Assembly (NCBI GenBank): GCA_024405155.1
Contig: JAKSPC010000017.1
Coordinates: forward strand, 1-42,336
Length of the DNA stretch: 42,336 nt
Direction of reading: 5' to 3'
Source of the DNA: Lachnospiraceae bacterium
GTDB lineage: Bacteria > Bacillota > Clostridia > Lachnospirales > Lachnospiraceae
Both the position numbers and the translations under genes were made by a program. Position 1 is the stretch's first letter; each line of letters opens with the position of its first letter. Below are positions 24,236-32,494 of this stretch, one piece after another. A model generated the notes under the pieces. That model made no database searches, had not been told where the DNA came from, and saw nothing but the letters and a program-made list of their open reading frames with translations.

Positions 24236-25246
24236 TCAACGATCCCCTCTTTCAATGTGGAACCCTTCCTGCTCATATGCGGTGCAGGCAACCATATGGG
24301 TATCACTGATCCAGTGCTCTTCTGGCTGCTTTTCCTTGCACGCCTCTGTTGCATAGCGGCAACGCGGTGCAAACGCACATCCTTTCGGAAGATTTGTAGG
24401 ATCGGGCATCTGACCGGGAATAGGCGTCAGCTCTTCTACACGACAATTGATATTAGGAAGCGAATTAAACAGACCTTCTGTATATGGATGTCTTGTGTGA
24501 TTGAAAACATCCTTCAAAGTACCCTGCTCAACGATACGACCGGCATACATCACGGCCACATCATCACAGACTTCGGCAATGATTCCCAGATCATGCGTGA
24601 TCATTATCATGGCCATATTGTACTGAGCTTTCAGATCCTTCATAAGTTCAAGGACCTGTGCCTGTATTGTTACGTCCAGAGCTGTTGTCGGTTCATCTGC
24701 AATAAGAATGGATGGATTACACGCAAGCGCTATTGCAATAACCACCCTCTGCCTCATGCCGCCCGAAAACTGGTGGGGATACTCATTTGCTCTCTCCCGG
24801 GGTATGCCGACGGTCTCCAGCATATCCTTGGCTTTTTCAACTGCTTCCTGACGGGAAATATCCAAATGAAGCAGAAAGCTTTCGGCAATCTGATCTCCCA
24901 CTGTTTGGACCGGATCCAGAGATGTCATCGGATCCTGGAAAATCATTGAGATCTCGTCACCGCGAATCTTCTGCATTTTTTGAACAGGAAGATCCATAAT
25001 GTTTTTATCATTAATAATGATCTCTCCGCTTTCAATAATTCCCGGCGGATCCGGCACAAGGCGCAAGGCGGCAAGTGCCGTTGTCGTTTTTCCGGCGCCC
25101 GTCTCACCAACTAATCCCAGTGTCTGTCCTGCATTTAGTGACAGATTCACATTGTTAACGGCACGGACTACTTCCCCGTCCACATCAAATCTTACAGTAA
25201 GGTTCTTGATTTCCAAAACTTTTTTGATTTCGTTTTTTTCAGGCAT
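24236..25246 (-). CDS. Dipeptide ABC transporter ATPase (DppD/OppD-like)
   Basis: At 336 residues this has Walker A GETGAGKTT, Q loop IFQDPMTS, the ABC signature FSGGMRQRVVIAIAL, Walker B ILIADEPTTALD, the H loop ITHDLG, and the oligopeptide-family C-terminus with CAFAPRCRYATEAC. It powers the peptide-type importer as a heterodimer with the DppF-like protein. AGGAGG precedes 25246. The gene lies 11 bp after the DppC-like gene. Confidence 0.94.
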   Translation of the reverse strand: MPEKNEIKKVLEIKNLTVRFDVDGEVVRAVNNVNLSLNAGQTLGLVGETGAGKTTTALAALRLVPDPPGIIESGEIIINDKNIMDLPVQKMQKIRGDEISMIFQDPMTSLDPVQTVGDQIAESFLLHLDISRQEAVEKAKDMLETVGIPRERANEYPHQFSGGMRQRVVIAIALACNPSILIADEPTTALDVTIQAQVLELMKDLKAQYNMAMIMITHDLGIIAEVCDDVAVMYAGRIVEQGTLKDVFNHTRHPYTEGLFNSLPNINCRVEELTPIPGQMPDPTNLPKGCAFAPRCRYATEACKEKQPEEHWISDTHMVACTAYEQEGFHIERGDR

Positions 25247-25257
25247 TTCGAACCTCC

Positions 25258-26157
25258 TTACTTTCTGAGCTTCGGATCGAGCGCATCACGAAGTCCGTCT
25301 CCCACAAGGTTAAAAGCAAGTACGGTAACCATGATGGCAAGACCGGGGAAAAGTGTCATATAAGGCTTTGTACGCACGTAGGTCCTGCCTGCAGACAAAA
25401 GCGCTCCCCATTCCGGTGACGGTGGCTTGACACCGAGCCCAAGGAAACTGAGGGATGAAGCTGCAACGATGGCAGAAGCAATACGCAGCGTAACCTGTAC
25501 GATAATTGGGCTCAGACAATTCGGTAAAATATGTGAAAAGATAATTTTTGCTTCACTCTGACCAATTGCGCGGCCCGCTTCCACATATTCCTGATTTCGA
25601 ACTGTCAGAACAGCGGCTCTCGTAATCCGCACAAAGGAAGAAATACTGGTAAAGCCGAGCGCCAGGATCAAGTTCATCGTACTTACACCGAGAGCCGAAA
25701 CAATGGCAATACCCATGAGAATATGCGGAATGGATCCGCATATATCAGTTGCACGCATAATCACGTCTTCTATCGCTCCGCCAAAGTATCCAGCAATGCA
25801 TCCAAGCGTCATACCGACAATAAGGCCAATCAGCGTGGCCATTGCTCCAACAGAAAGTGATGCTCTGGACCCATATAGCACACGAATAAAGATATCACGC
25901 CCCATCTCATCCGTACCAAACAGATGTTCCATGCACGGTTCTTTCATGCGGTTAGCGATATCCATTGCGGTAACCTGTGTATCATAATCAAATAAGACAT
26001 CAGCAAACACCGCAATAAAGATGATCACAAATACAACAAAAAGACCGACCATAGCACCTTTATTCTGCTTGAAGCGACGCCATATTTCAGCAAACTGGCT
26101 GCGTTTTTTATATTTTTTCGTAACAGATTCCGAAGAAGATACAGTATTTTGATTCAT
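25258..26157 (-). CDS. Dipeptide ABC transporter permease (DppC-like)
   Basis: The 299-residue membrane protein has the N-terminal OppC-type helix (KGAMVGLFVVFVIIFIAVFADVLF), then five further hydrophobic segments. The EAA loop (EAGRAIGQSEAKIIFSHILPN), which contacts the ATPases, is at about 200-220. The region around FGTDEMGRDIFIRVLYG is strongly conserved in this family. It forms the channel with the DppB-like permease. Its ATG overlaps the DppB-like stop by 4 bp (ATGA), so translation is coupled. Confidence 0.94.
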   Translation of the reverse strand: MNQNTVSSSESVTKKYKKRSQFAEIWRRFKQNKGAMVGLFVVFVIIFIAVFADVLFDYDTQVTAMDIANRMKEPCMEHLFGTDEMGRDIFIRVLYGSRASLSVGAMATLIGLIVGMTLGCIAGYFGGAIEDVIMRATDICGSIPHILMGIAIVSALGVSTMNLILALGFTSISSFVRITRAAVLTVRNQEYVEAGRAIGQSEAKIIFSHILPNCLSPIIVQVTLRIASAIVAASSLSFLGLGVKPPSPEWGALLSAGRTYVRTKPYMTLFPGLAIMVTVLAFNLVGDGLRDALDPKLRK

Positions 26158-27110
26158 TTCTTTTTCCTCCTTCCGGAATTTGCGAATCTTGCACGAACTC
26201 TGGGGTCTACTGCCGCGTAAAGAAGATCGACAATGAGAATAATGACACTGCCGATAAGTGTCTTCAGGATAAGTAAACCGGTTACTGTAGTCACATCCCG
26301 TCCGTTAATTGAGTCGATCAGCAATCGACCTGTTCCGGGCCATGCAAAAACGGTTTCTGTCAATGCAGAACCGCCGAGTACACCGGCAAACTGTTCACCG
26401 GCTACTGTCAGGATCGGGATCATTGCATTTTTTAACGCATGTTTCCAGATGACGATTTTCTCGCTTGCGCCCTTTGCGCGAACCGTCCTCAGGTAATCCT
26501 GATGTATGACATCCAACATAGAAGACCTTGTGGTTCGCCCCAAAGCAGCCGTTAAAGATGTTCCTATCGTTATGGCCGGAAGGATCAGGCTCTTAATCGT
26601 TCCATCATCTCCGTTGGACGGAAGCCATCCGAGTTTCAGCGAAAAAACTATGATCAGCACCAGGCCAAGCCAGAAATTGGGAATAGAAAGGCCTAATAGC
26701 GTGCCAAAGGAAGCCACATTATCAATAACCGTACCATCGTGGACCGCTGAAATAATACCCAGAGGAATGGAAATAATTATTGAAACCAATACGGAGGCTA
26801 TGGCAAGTCTTGCTGTACTGCCAATACGTGCCATAAACATATCCATAACAGGCTCACCGGTAGCCTGAGAAATACCCAGATCTCCCTGAAGCAGCCGTCC
26901 CATATACTTAAGATATCTCACCGGCAGCGGTTGATTTAAACCATATTGCTCATAAAGAGCTTCGATCTGCTCGGCGGTCATATTATTATCGCCCATTTTT
27001 AAAAGGACAATGTCTCCGGGCGCGATATCCATCAGAAAATAAATGAGGAAGGATACACCAATAATAATAGGGATCAATTGAAGTATCCTTCTAAGGCAAT
27101 ACCGCCACAC
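26154..27110 (-). CDS. Dipeptide ABC transporter permease (DppB-like), GTG start
   Basis: The 318-residue permease begins MWRYCLRRILQLIPIIIG, as DppB/NikB proteins do. It has about six membrane helices and the EAA-type loop (RAKGASEKIVIWKHALKNA). The start codon is GTG (27108-27110) with AGGAG upstream. The segment DIAPGDIVLLKMGDN is the usual family turn after helix 1. It follows the binding-protein gene after about 100 bp that hold a stable hairpin. Confidence 0.94.
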   Translation of the reverse strand: MWRYCLRRILQLIPIIIGVSFLIYFLMDIAPGDIVLLKMGDNNMTAEQIEALYEQYGLNQPLPVRYLKYMGRLLQGDLGISQATGEPVMDMFMARIGSTARLAIASVLVSIIISIPLGIISAVHDGTVIDNVASFGTLLGLSIPNFWLGLVLIIVFSLKLGWLPSNGDDGTIKSLILPAITIGTSLTAALGRTTRSSMLDVIHQDYLRTVRAKGASEKIVIWKHALKNAMIPILTVAGEQFAGVLGGSALTETVFAWPGTGRLLIDSINGRDVTTVTGLLILKTLIGSVIILIVDLLYAAVDPRVRARFANSGRRKKK

Positions 27111-27150
27111 TTTGTTCTCCTTTCTGAAAAGGTTTCTTGTTTAACCACAT

Positions 27151-27183
27151 GGACTGTGACGCACAGAACGCGCATCACAGTCC
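27151..27183 (-). promoter_or_regulatory. Intercistronic hairpin after the binding-protein gene
   Basis: GGACTGTGA (27151-27159) and TCACAGTCC (27175-27183) form a perfect 9-bp stem with a 15-nt loop, between the binding-protein and permease genes. No T run follows on the minus strand, so it is unlikely to be a full terminator. In many importer operons such a hairpin stabilises the upstream message, which allows excess binding protein. Confidence 0.65.
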
Positions 27184-27211
27184 GAATTATTACATTGAGT
27201 TTGGTTAAATA

Positions 27212-28831
27212 TTACTTTTCAACTTTGGCATATGCAAATTCCATAACGCCTCTGCTCTCCCACTTTACGCCGGAGACTTTCTTGTTATACGCAATTGCTT
27301 TTAATGCATAGTACATCGGATATGCAGGACACTCTTCATGAATGATCGACTGGATCTCCTTGTACATTTCGTAACGCTTTGCTTCGTCAGTTTCTACCGC
27401 ACACTGCTTAAACAGTTCATCAACTCTGGCATTTGACCATCCCATCTGGTTGGTACCACCATCGGTGACAAATGTCTCTGAGAAGCTGTTTCCTGCATCT
27501 GTATAAGCAACGCTTGCCAGATAAGCCTGCCATTTGTCTTCCTGCTTTGCTGCCGCACGACCTGCACTGTCAGTTTTATCAAGCTCAACAGTTACGCCAA
27601 TATCTTTCCACTGACTCTGAAGGATCTGAGAAATGATCTCTCGCTGTCCTGTTGTAAACTGGATCGTTACAGTCGCACCGTTAGGATATTTACTCTTTGC
27701 AAGGTATTCTTTTGCCTTATCAAGATCTCTGGTGTACTTGGACTGTCCAACCGACTCAAAATCATCAAAGAAACTTACTGCGGTAAGTGAGTTGGTCGTT
27801 GTTGCAGGAACACCATATCCACCAAGAGCACCATCAATGATCTGCTGATTATCTGTTGCATACGCAAGTGCCAGACGGAAGTTGGGATCGTCAACCGGCG
27901 CCTGATCAACGTTATAGAAAATGTAATTCAGACCGGAGGTATAAGTGAACATATCAAGTTCCGGGTTTTCTTCTACAAGACTATACTCTGAAGCATCCGG
28001 ATAAATGCAGACATCGATTTCGTGGTTCTCAAGAGCGATCAAACGGGCTGATGCTTCCGGAATCAGTCTGAAGGTGACTTTCTTGGTTACAGGAAGCTCA
28101 CCCCAGTAATCATCATTACGCACTACGGTGATATGATCTTCTGCAAAAAACTCGGAATTCACCCAGGGACCGGTGCCATATTTGTATCCGTCCTCTGCTG
28201 CGGCGCATGCCTCTTCACTTAACATGCCAAGAGAACCGGTCTTTGACATATCGATAAGGAAGTCATTGTTGACCTCTGTAAGTTTAAATACAACCGTATA
28301 ATCATCGACCTTAGTTACAGATTCGATGGTGTCAACAAAAGCTTTAACATTAGCATGTGTGGTAGGATTCTCTTTTGCGCGCTTAATAGTGAAAAGAACA
28401 TCATCCGCAGAAAATTCACTTCCATCATGGAATTTAATGCCTTTGCGAAGGTGGAAGGTATACTCAAGTCCATCCTTATTTTCCCAGGTTTCTGCAAGCT
28501 TCGGGAAGAACTCGCCTTCATAATAATGAACAAGGGGCTCATGAGTCATAAGATAGATATAACCGCTGGCAATGGCACAGTTCTCCTGAATATCCAGTGA
28601 ATTCACCTTTGTGTCAGTACCAATGATGACCTCCTCTTTATACTCGACCTCAGGAACGGCAGCTTCTGTTGCAGCAGCTTCCGTTGCGGCAGGAGCTTCT
28701 GCTTTTGCTGCTTCCGTTGCGCTTTGTGCATCAGCCTGCGTGGCAGCCGAATTGTCAGCCGCGCCGCTGCTGCATGCAACCAGTGACAATGCCATAATGG
28801 TGGCAAGAACCAATGCAAGTACTCGTTTCAT
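27212..28831 (-). CDS. Peptide-type ABC transporter substrate-binding lipoprotein (SBP family 5)
   Basis: The 539-residue product begins with a lipoprotein signal peptide; the lipobox LVAC puts the lipidated Cys at residue 20. A low-complexity Ala/Thr/Glu linker follows, then the SBP_bac_5 fold (FHLRKGIKFHDGSEFSADDVLFT is the family signature). It captures the substrate outside the membrane and delivers it to the permeases. Family members bind di- and oligopeptides, nickel chelates and also oligosaccharides, so the ligand is open. The start at 28831 has GGAGGAAA; the longer in-frame reading from 28951 crosses the promoter. It is the first gene of the nine-gene operon. Confidence 0.93.
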   Translation of the reverse strand: MKRVLALVLATIMALSLVACSSGAADNSAATQADAQSATEAAKAEAPAATEAAATEAAVPEVEYKEEVIIGTDTKVNSLDIQENCAIASGYIYLMTHEPLVHYYEGEFFPKLAETWENKDGLEYTFHLRKGIKFHDGSEFSADDVLFTIKRAKENPTTHANVKAFVDTIESVTKVDDYTVVFKLTEVNNDFLIDMSKTGSLGMLSEEACAAAEDGYKYGTGPWVNSEFFAEDHITVVRNDDYWGELPVTKKVTFRLIPEASARLIALENHEIDVCIYPDASEYSLVEENPELDMFTYTSGLNYIFYNVDQAPVDDPNFRLALAYATDNQQIIDGALGGYGVPATTTNSLTAVSFFDDFESVGQSKYTRDLDKAKEYLAKSKYPNGATVTIQFTTGQREIISQILQSQWKDIGVTVELDKTDSAGRAAAKQEDKWQAYLASVAYTDAGNSFSETFVTDGGTNQMGWSNARVDELFKQCAVETDEAKRYEMYKEIQSIIHEECPAYPMYYALKAIAYNKKVSGVKWESRGVMEFAYAKVEK

Positions 28832-28922
28832 TTTTTCCTCCTTTAAAATTCTTTTACAAAACTGTACTGCTTCATGCAAAATACCAATGTACATCATAAA
28901 AACATGACTGATATTTGTAGAA

Positions 28923-28951
28923 AATGTATCATGGTGTATTCGTTTGTACAA
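28923..28951 (-). promoter_or_regulatory. Promoter of the nine-gene ABC/M20/kinase operon
   Basis: On the minus strand, -35 TTGTAC (28946-28951), a 17-bp spacer and -10 TACATT (28923-28928) form a good promoter. The leader would be about 85 nt before the ribosome site at the 28831 start codon. Confidence 0.6.
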
Positions 28952-29180
28952 TTTTCAAATATTTATAACGGTTATGCAATTTGTTTATATGTGGTTCCCC
29001 CTAATCACACAGACATCTTTCTGTAATATCAGGGATCATTCATTTGTTAAAATTTCACAATATAAGAACGATTATATTATGCCAATTAAACGAACTCTGT
29101 GCGAATCCTGCTTTATCGCTATACATTTCCAGCGAAAATATATAATCTAATCTTATTGCCGATATTTGATGTTTTTATAA

Positions 29181-29206
29181 CGGAGCCTCTCCGCTCTTGT
29201 TATAAT
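29181..29206 (+). promoter_or_regulatory. Extended -10 promoter and small palindrome for lysR
   Basis: TGTTATAAT (-10 at 29201-29206) is an extended -10 element. Just upstream CGGAG-CCT-CTCCG (29181-29193) is a 13-bp inverted repeat placed where a -35 would be. This would suit autoregulation of the LysR gene. Confidence 0.5.
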
Positions 29207-29230
29207 GATTTTTGGAAAGGAAGTTCACAT

Positions 29231-30160
29231 ATGACAATCGAACAGTTACGGTGTATCTCTGAAATTGCGCGTTACGGGTCACTAAATAAAGCTGCCGCTG
29301 CACTTTATATTTCACAGCCGGCGCTTTCAGCAGTAGTAAAAAATCTGGAGGAGGATCTTGGCGAGCCGATTTTTACTCGTAAAAATTATGGCGTCGTACT
29401 CACCCCCTATGGCGAGTCGATCCTGCCATACATCCGCGATGCACTGAGCTGCATTGATCAGATCCCCCATCATCTTTACGGAAAAACCGCATACTCCAAA
29501 CCAAGGCTCTCCGTATGCAACGGCAACTATTTGTACTGCGCCAGAGCCCTTGCCGAAACATATCGCGCTCATAAAGACGACGGCATTTGTATCGATTTTT
29601 ATGATGTAAGCTGTGAAGAATCTCTTGAAATGGTTGCATCCGGAACCGCACAAGTCGGCGGATACGGCATGTATGATTTCCAGAAAGAACAACTCATGAG
29701 GCAGCTTGAAACAAAGGATGTGCAATTCTTTCCTCTTACCATAGCAGGAATCATGGTTTCCGTCGGACCTCAAAATCCGCTGTTCACCCGCGAGGAAAAC
29801 TGGGTCACCCTGGATATGTTACGCAAATATCCTCTTTTGTATTCATTAACTGCACACAGCACAGCACTGTATAAAAAACTCAATATTTTTTCTTCTTTCA
29901 ATATTATTACGTGCTCCAGCCGCGCCGGACGCAGAGAGCTGTACGACAATCTGGATTGTGTGTCTATCAGTTCGAAACTTTCATCGCCGTATCAGGATAT
30001 TAAGTTTTTCAAAAACCGGAGGCTGTTTCAACTTAAAGACGTGAATTACACTACAGAGATCGGTTATATTACGAAAAAAAATATTCCGATCCCGCCGATC
30101 ACGCAGGAATTTATCAACCATATAAAGGAAATGTTTATCAAACAGGATGAATTTTTATGA
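29231..30160 (+). CDS. LysR family transcriptional regulator
   Basis: The 309-residue protein starts with a clear LysR helix-turn-helix (MTIEQLRCISEIARYGSLNKAAAALYISQPALSAVVKNLEE shown in part: residues 18-36 are the HTH core). A periplasmic-binding-like effector domain follows from about residue 90. GGAAAGGAAG precedes the ATG. It is transcribed away from the ABC operon and directly into the MBL and M20 genes (16-bp and overlapping junctions), so it probably controls both arms of the module in response to the imported compound or a product. Confidence 0.92.
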   Translation: MTIEQLRCISEIARYGSLNKAAAALYISQPALSAVVKNLEEDLGEPIFTRKNYGVVLTPYGESILPYIRDALSCIDQIPHHLYGKTAYSKPRLSVCNGNYLYCARALAETYRAHKDDGICIDFYDVSCEESLEMVASGTAQVGGYGMYDFQKEQLMRQLETKDVQFFPLTIAGIMVSVGPQNPLFTREENWVTLDMLRKYPLLYSLTAHSTALYKKLNIFSSFNIITCSSRAGRRELYDNLDCVSISSKLSSPYQDIKFFKNRRLFQLKDVNYTTEIGYITKKNIPIPPITQEFINHIKEMFIKQDEFL

Positions 30161-30176
30161 ATAACCGGAGAACTCC

Positions 30177-31037
30177 ATGAAAAAAACGTATGAACAACTT
30201 GTAGACAACTACAGAAGCCATAACGCAGATTATTACATGACTCCATCACTGAAACACATGGAGCCTTTCAAACTATTCGGCCCCATATATTACGTCGGGG
30301 ATCAAATGGTCTGCGTTCATCTGATCGATACAGAAGACGGTCTTCTGCTCCTTGATTGCGGTTATCCTCAGGCGATTCATATGCTTACTGATTCGATTTA
30401 TCAACTGGGATACGATCCGCGTCAAATCAAAGAAATCATAATGACACATGGTCACTATGATCATTTTGGAGCCGCCATGGAGTTTAAACGCCTGTATGGA
30501 TGCAAACTTGCCATGAGTAAAGTCGACGCAAACTTATTGAGGGAAAAACCGGAGTTGGGACTTGCTTCTTGGACCTCGTTTGAACACTTGATCACCCTTC
30601 CGGAAATAGACCACGAGATTGAGAATGGAGAACATATTCGGCTTGGCTGCATCGATATGGAGTGCAAACTGATTCCCGGACATACCCCCGGTGCCATGGC
30701 ATTCTTCTTTAATGTTACGGAAGATGGAAGTCATTATTATCGTGCCGGAGAGTTCGGTGGAGCAGGAAAGGGAAGCGCCACCAGATGTACACTGGAACAT
30801 TTCGGAATGCCGCTGTCCCAACAGAGAGACATGCTGAAATCCATCGAAAACATGAAAAAAGAGCATGTGGATATTCAACTTGGCAATCATCCGGCAAACA
30901 ACCACACTTTGGAGAAACGTCGGGAGCAGCTCGCAGGAAACCCAATGGCTTTTCTGGATCCGGAATCCTGGTCAGGATTTCTCGCAGAAACCGAAAGAAG
31001 TTTTACTCAATTGATTGCGGAGGATAACAATGAATAA
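30177..31037 (+). CDS. MBL-fold metallo-hydrolase (subclass B3-like pattern)
   Basis: The 286-residue protein has the zinc motif HGHYDH at 91-96, PGHTPGAM with a further His, and GNHPANN near the end with the last His. The overall pattern resembles B3-type metallo-beta-lactamase relatives. It has no signal peptide, so resistance is unlikely; an intracellular amide, lactone or thioester hydrolase is more plausible. The ribosome site is CGGAGA. Its stop lies inside the start of the next gene (8-bp overlap), which means tight coupling with the second M20 enzyme. Confidence 0.87.
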   Translation: MKKTYEQLVDNYRSHNADYYMTPSLKHMEPFKLFGPIYYVGDQMVCVHLIDTEDGLLLLDCGYPQAIHMLTDSIYQLGYDPRQIKEIIMTHGHYDHFGAAMEFKRLYGCKLAMSKVDANLLREKPELGLASWTSFEHLITLPEIDHEIENGEHIRLGCIDMECKLIPGHTPGAMAFFFNVTEDGSHYYRAGEFGGAGKGSATRCTLEHFGMPLSQQRDMLKSIENMKKEHVDIQLGNHPANNHTLEKRREQLAGNPMAFLDPESWSGFLAETERSFTQLIAEDNNE

Positions 31038-32406
31038 GACGATCCTTGATTGGTACAAAAGAAACGGAGACGATGTCAAAGCATGGGCAAAAGATATCTG
31101 GGACCACTGCGAAATTGCCATGGAAGAGTACCATGCCTGTGAAGTAACGGCTGAATTTATGAAAAAGCACGGCTTCCATGTAGAGACTCTCAACTGCAAA
31201 TTTCCTGGAGAAAAGCCAAATACAGTGGTAGCTTCCTGGGGAAGCGGCCATCCTGTCATTGGATACATTGGTGAATATGATGGCCTTACCGGTATGGGAC
31301 AGGATTGTGTTCCCTATTATTCTCCAAAAGAAGGCCCCGGGCATGGCTGTGCCCACAACCTGATGTCTCCATCCTGCGGATCCGCAGCCATCGCCTGCAA
31401 AGAAGCCATGCAGGCAGAATCGCTTCCGGGCACGGTTATGTTTTTCGCGTGTCCTGCAGAAGAAACCGTAGAAGGCAAAATCTATATGGCCTCTTTAGGT
31501 TTGTTTGATAATCTGGATGTTTGTATGGCATGGCATCCACAACCAAGAAATTTAAAGATCCGTGAGCTTCGCCAGTGCTCTCTCACAAATATGAAAGTGG
31601 AATTCTTCGGTCTTGCTGCACATGCTTCGTCTTATCCCGAACGGGGGAGAAGTGCTCTTGACGCCTGTGAGATCATGAACGTTGGTGTGAACTACTTGAG
31701 AGAACATGTTGAGTCCACAACCAGAATGCATTACTCCTACATCAATGGTGGCGACAAGCCCAACATTGTACCGAGTTACGCTGCACTGCATTATTTCCTC
31801 CGCACAAAAGATCTCAAATCAAATTATGAGCTCCTGGAAAGAGTAAAAAAATGCGCAGAAGGCGCATCTATTATGACAGAAACAAAATATAAGATCACGA
31901 TTAATTCCATGGGGCCCGGCTGCATCCTGCTGAACGGATTTAATCGCTTCCTCTACGAAGCAGCCGCCAAGATACCGCAAATATCCTTTTCTGCGAAAGA
32001 TGAGGCATTTGCGAAGGAGTTGTTTACAAATATCAATGGCAGGGAGCCGGAGGAAGGCGAAGATATCATTTTCACAAAAATCGAAGAACCTACCGGCAAC
32101 CCGGTTTATGCCCCCAGCTCAACGGATGCCGGTGTAGTAAGCCGTATCTGTCCTACATCAAGGTTATTTGGCTGGGGAGAATTAAACCGGACTCCCTCCC
32201 ATTCATGGGGGTATGTTTCCTGTGCCGGAAGCGAGATTGGGCTCAAAAGTGCTGTATATGCCGGCATAGCACAGGCTCAGGCTGGTTATGAAATTGCAAA
32301 GGACCCTTCAGTCATCATACCCTGGCGTGAAGATCTTGATCAACAGTTAAAAGAAGACGGCGATTTAAAACCGATCAAGCCGAACACCGTATATTCTGAA
32401 TCCTGA
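31030..32406 (+). CDS. M20 family amidohydrolase (AbgB-like), second copy
   Basis: The 458-residue product is a paralogue of the enzyme at 21905-23275. It has YIGEYDGLTGM, GPGHGCAHNLMS (metal motif) and FACPAEETVEGK. The start at 31030 has GGAGG and lies within the end of the MBL gene; a longer reading from 31015 is unnecessary. AbgB-type enzymes often work as hetero-oligomers with a second M20 subunit (AbgA with AbgB), so the two M20 proteins of this module may pair, or handle two related amides. Confidence 0.88.
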   Translation: MNKTILDWYKRNGDDVKAWAKDIWDHCEIAMEEYHACEVTAEFMKKHGFHVETLNCKFPGEKPNTVVASWGSGHPVIGYIGEYDGLTGMGQDCVPYYSPKEGPGHGCAHNLMSPSCGSAAIACKEAMQAESLPGTVMFFACPAEETVEGKIYMASLGLFDNLDVCMAWHPQPRNLKIRELRQCSLTNMKVEFFGLAAHASSYPERGRSALDACEIMNVGVNYLREHVESTTRMHYSYINGGDKPNIVPSYAALHYFLRTKDLKSNYELLERVKKCAEGASIMTETKYKITINSMGPGCILLNGFNRFLYEAAAKIPQISFSAKDEAFAKELFTNINGREPEEGEDIIFTKIEEPTGNPVYAPSSTDAGVVSRICPTSRLFGWGELNRTPSHSWGYVSCAGSEIGLKSAVYAGIAQAQAGYEIAKDPSVIIPWREDLDQQLKEDGDLKPIKPNTVYSES

Positions 32407-32433
32407 CAGTTGTAAAGTTTTATAGCAATACAA

Positions 32434-32481
32434 AAACCTCGGAATGCTTGTAATGATCTAGCACTAGCAGTTCCGGGGTTT
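32434..32481. terminator. Possible bidirectional terminator between convergent genes
   Basis: AAACCTCGGAA (32434-32444) pairs with TTCCGGGGTTT (32471-32481), 11 pairs with one G-T, around a 26-nt loop. It sits in the 88-bp space between the M20 gene and the convergent dipeptidase. The T run is short on both strands, so termination strength is uncertain. It also marks the right edge of the AT-rich segment. Confidence 0.5.
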
Positions 32482-32494
32482 GTTGATGAATCAG

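Larger units (their letters stand above)
28832..29230. other. Divergent control region between the ABC operon and lysR
   Basis: This 399-bp AT-rich region holds a promoter in each direction and no gene. The minus-strand promoter for the binding-protein gene lies at 28923-28951. The plus-strand promoter for lysR is near 29180-29206. The stretch between, about 28955-29175, is very AT-rich with no long palindrome. A LysR-type protein made next door would be expected to bind here. Confidence 0.7.

Noticed and set aside
28315-28907. Small ORFs antisense or out of frame to the binding-protein gene
   Set aside because: They lie within a well-supported lipoprotein gene and are Ala/Ser-rich shadows of its linker.
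30177-31037. Antibiotic-resistance metallo-beta-lactamase
   Set aside because: There is no signal peptide, and the gene is translationally coupled to an M20 catabolic enzyme.
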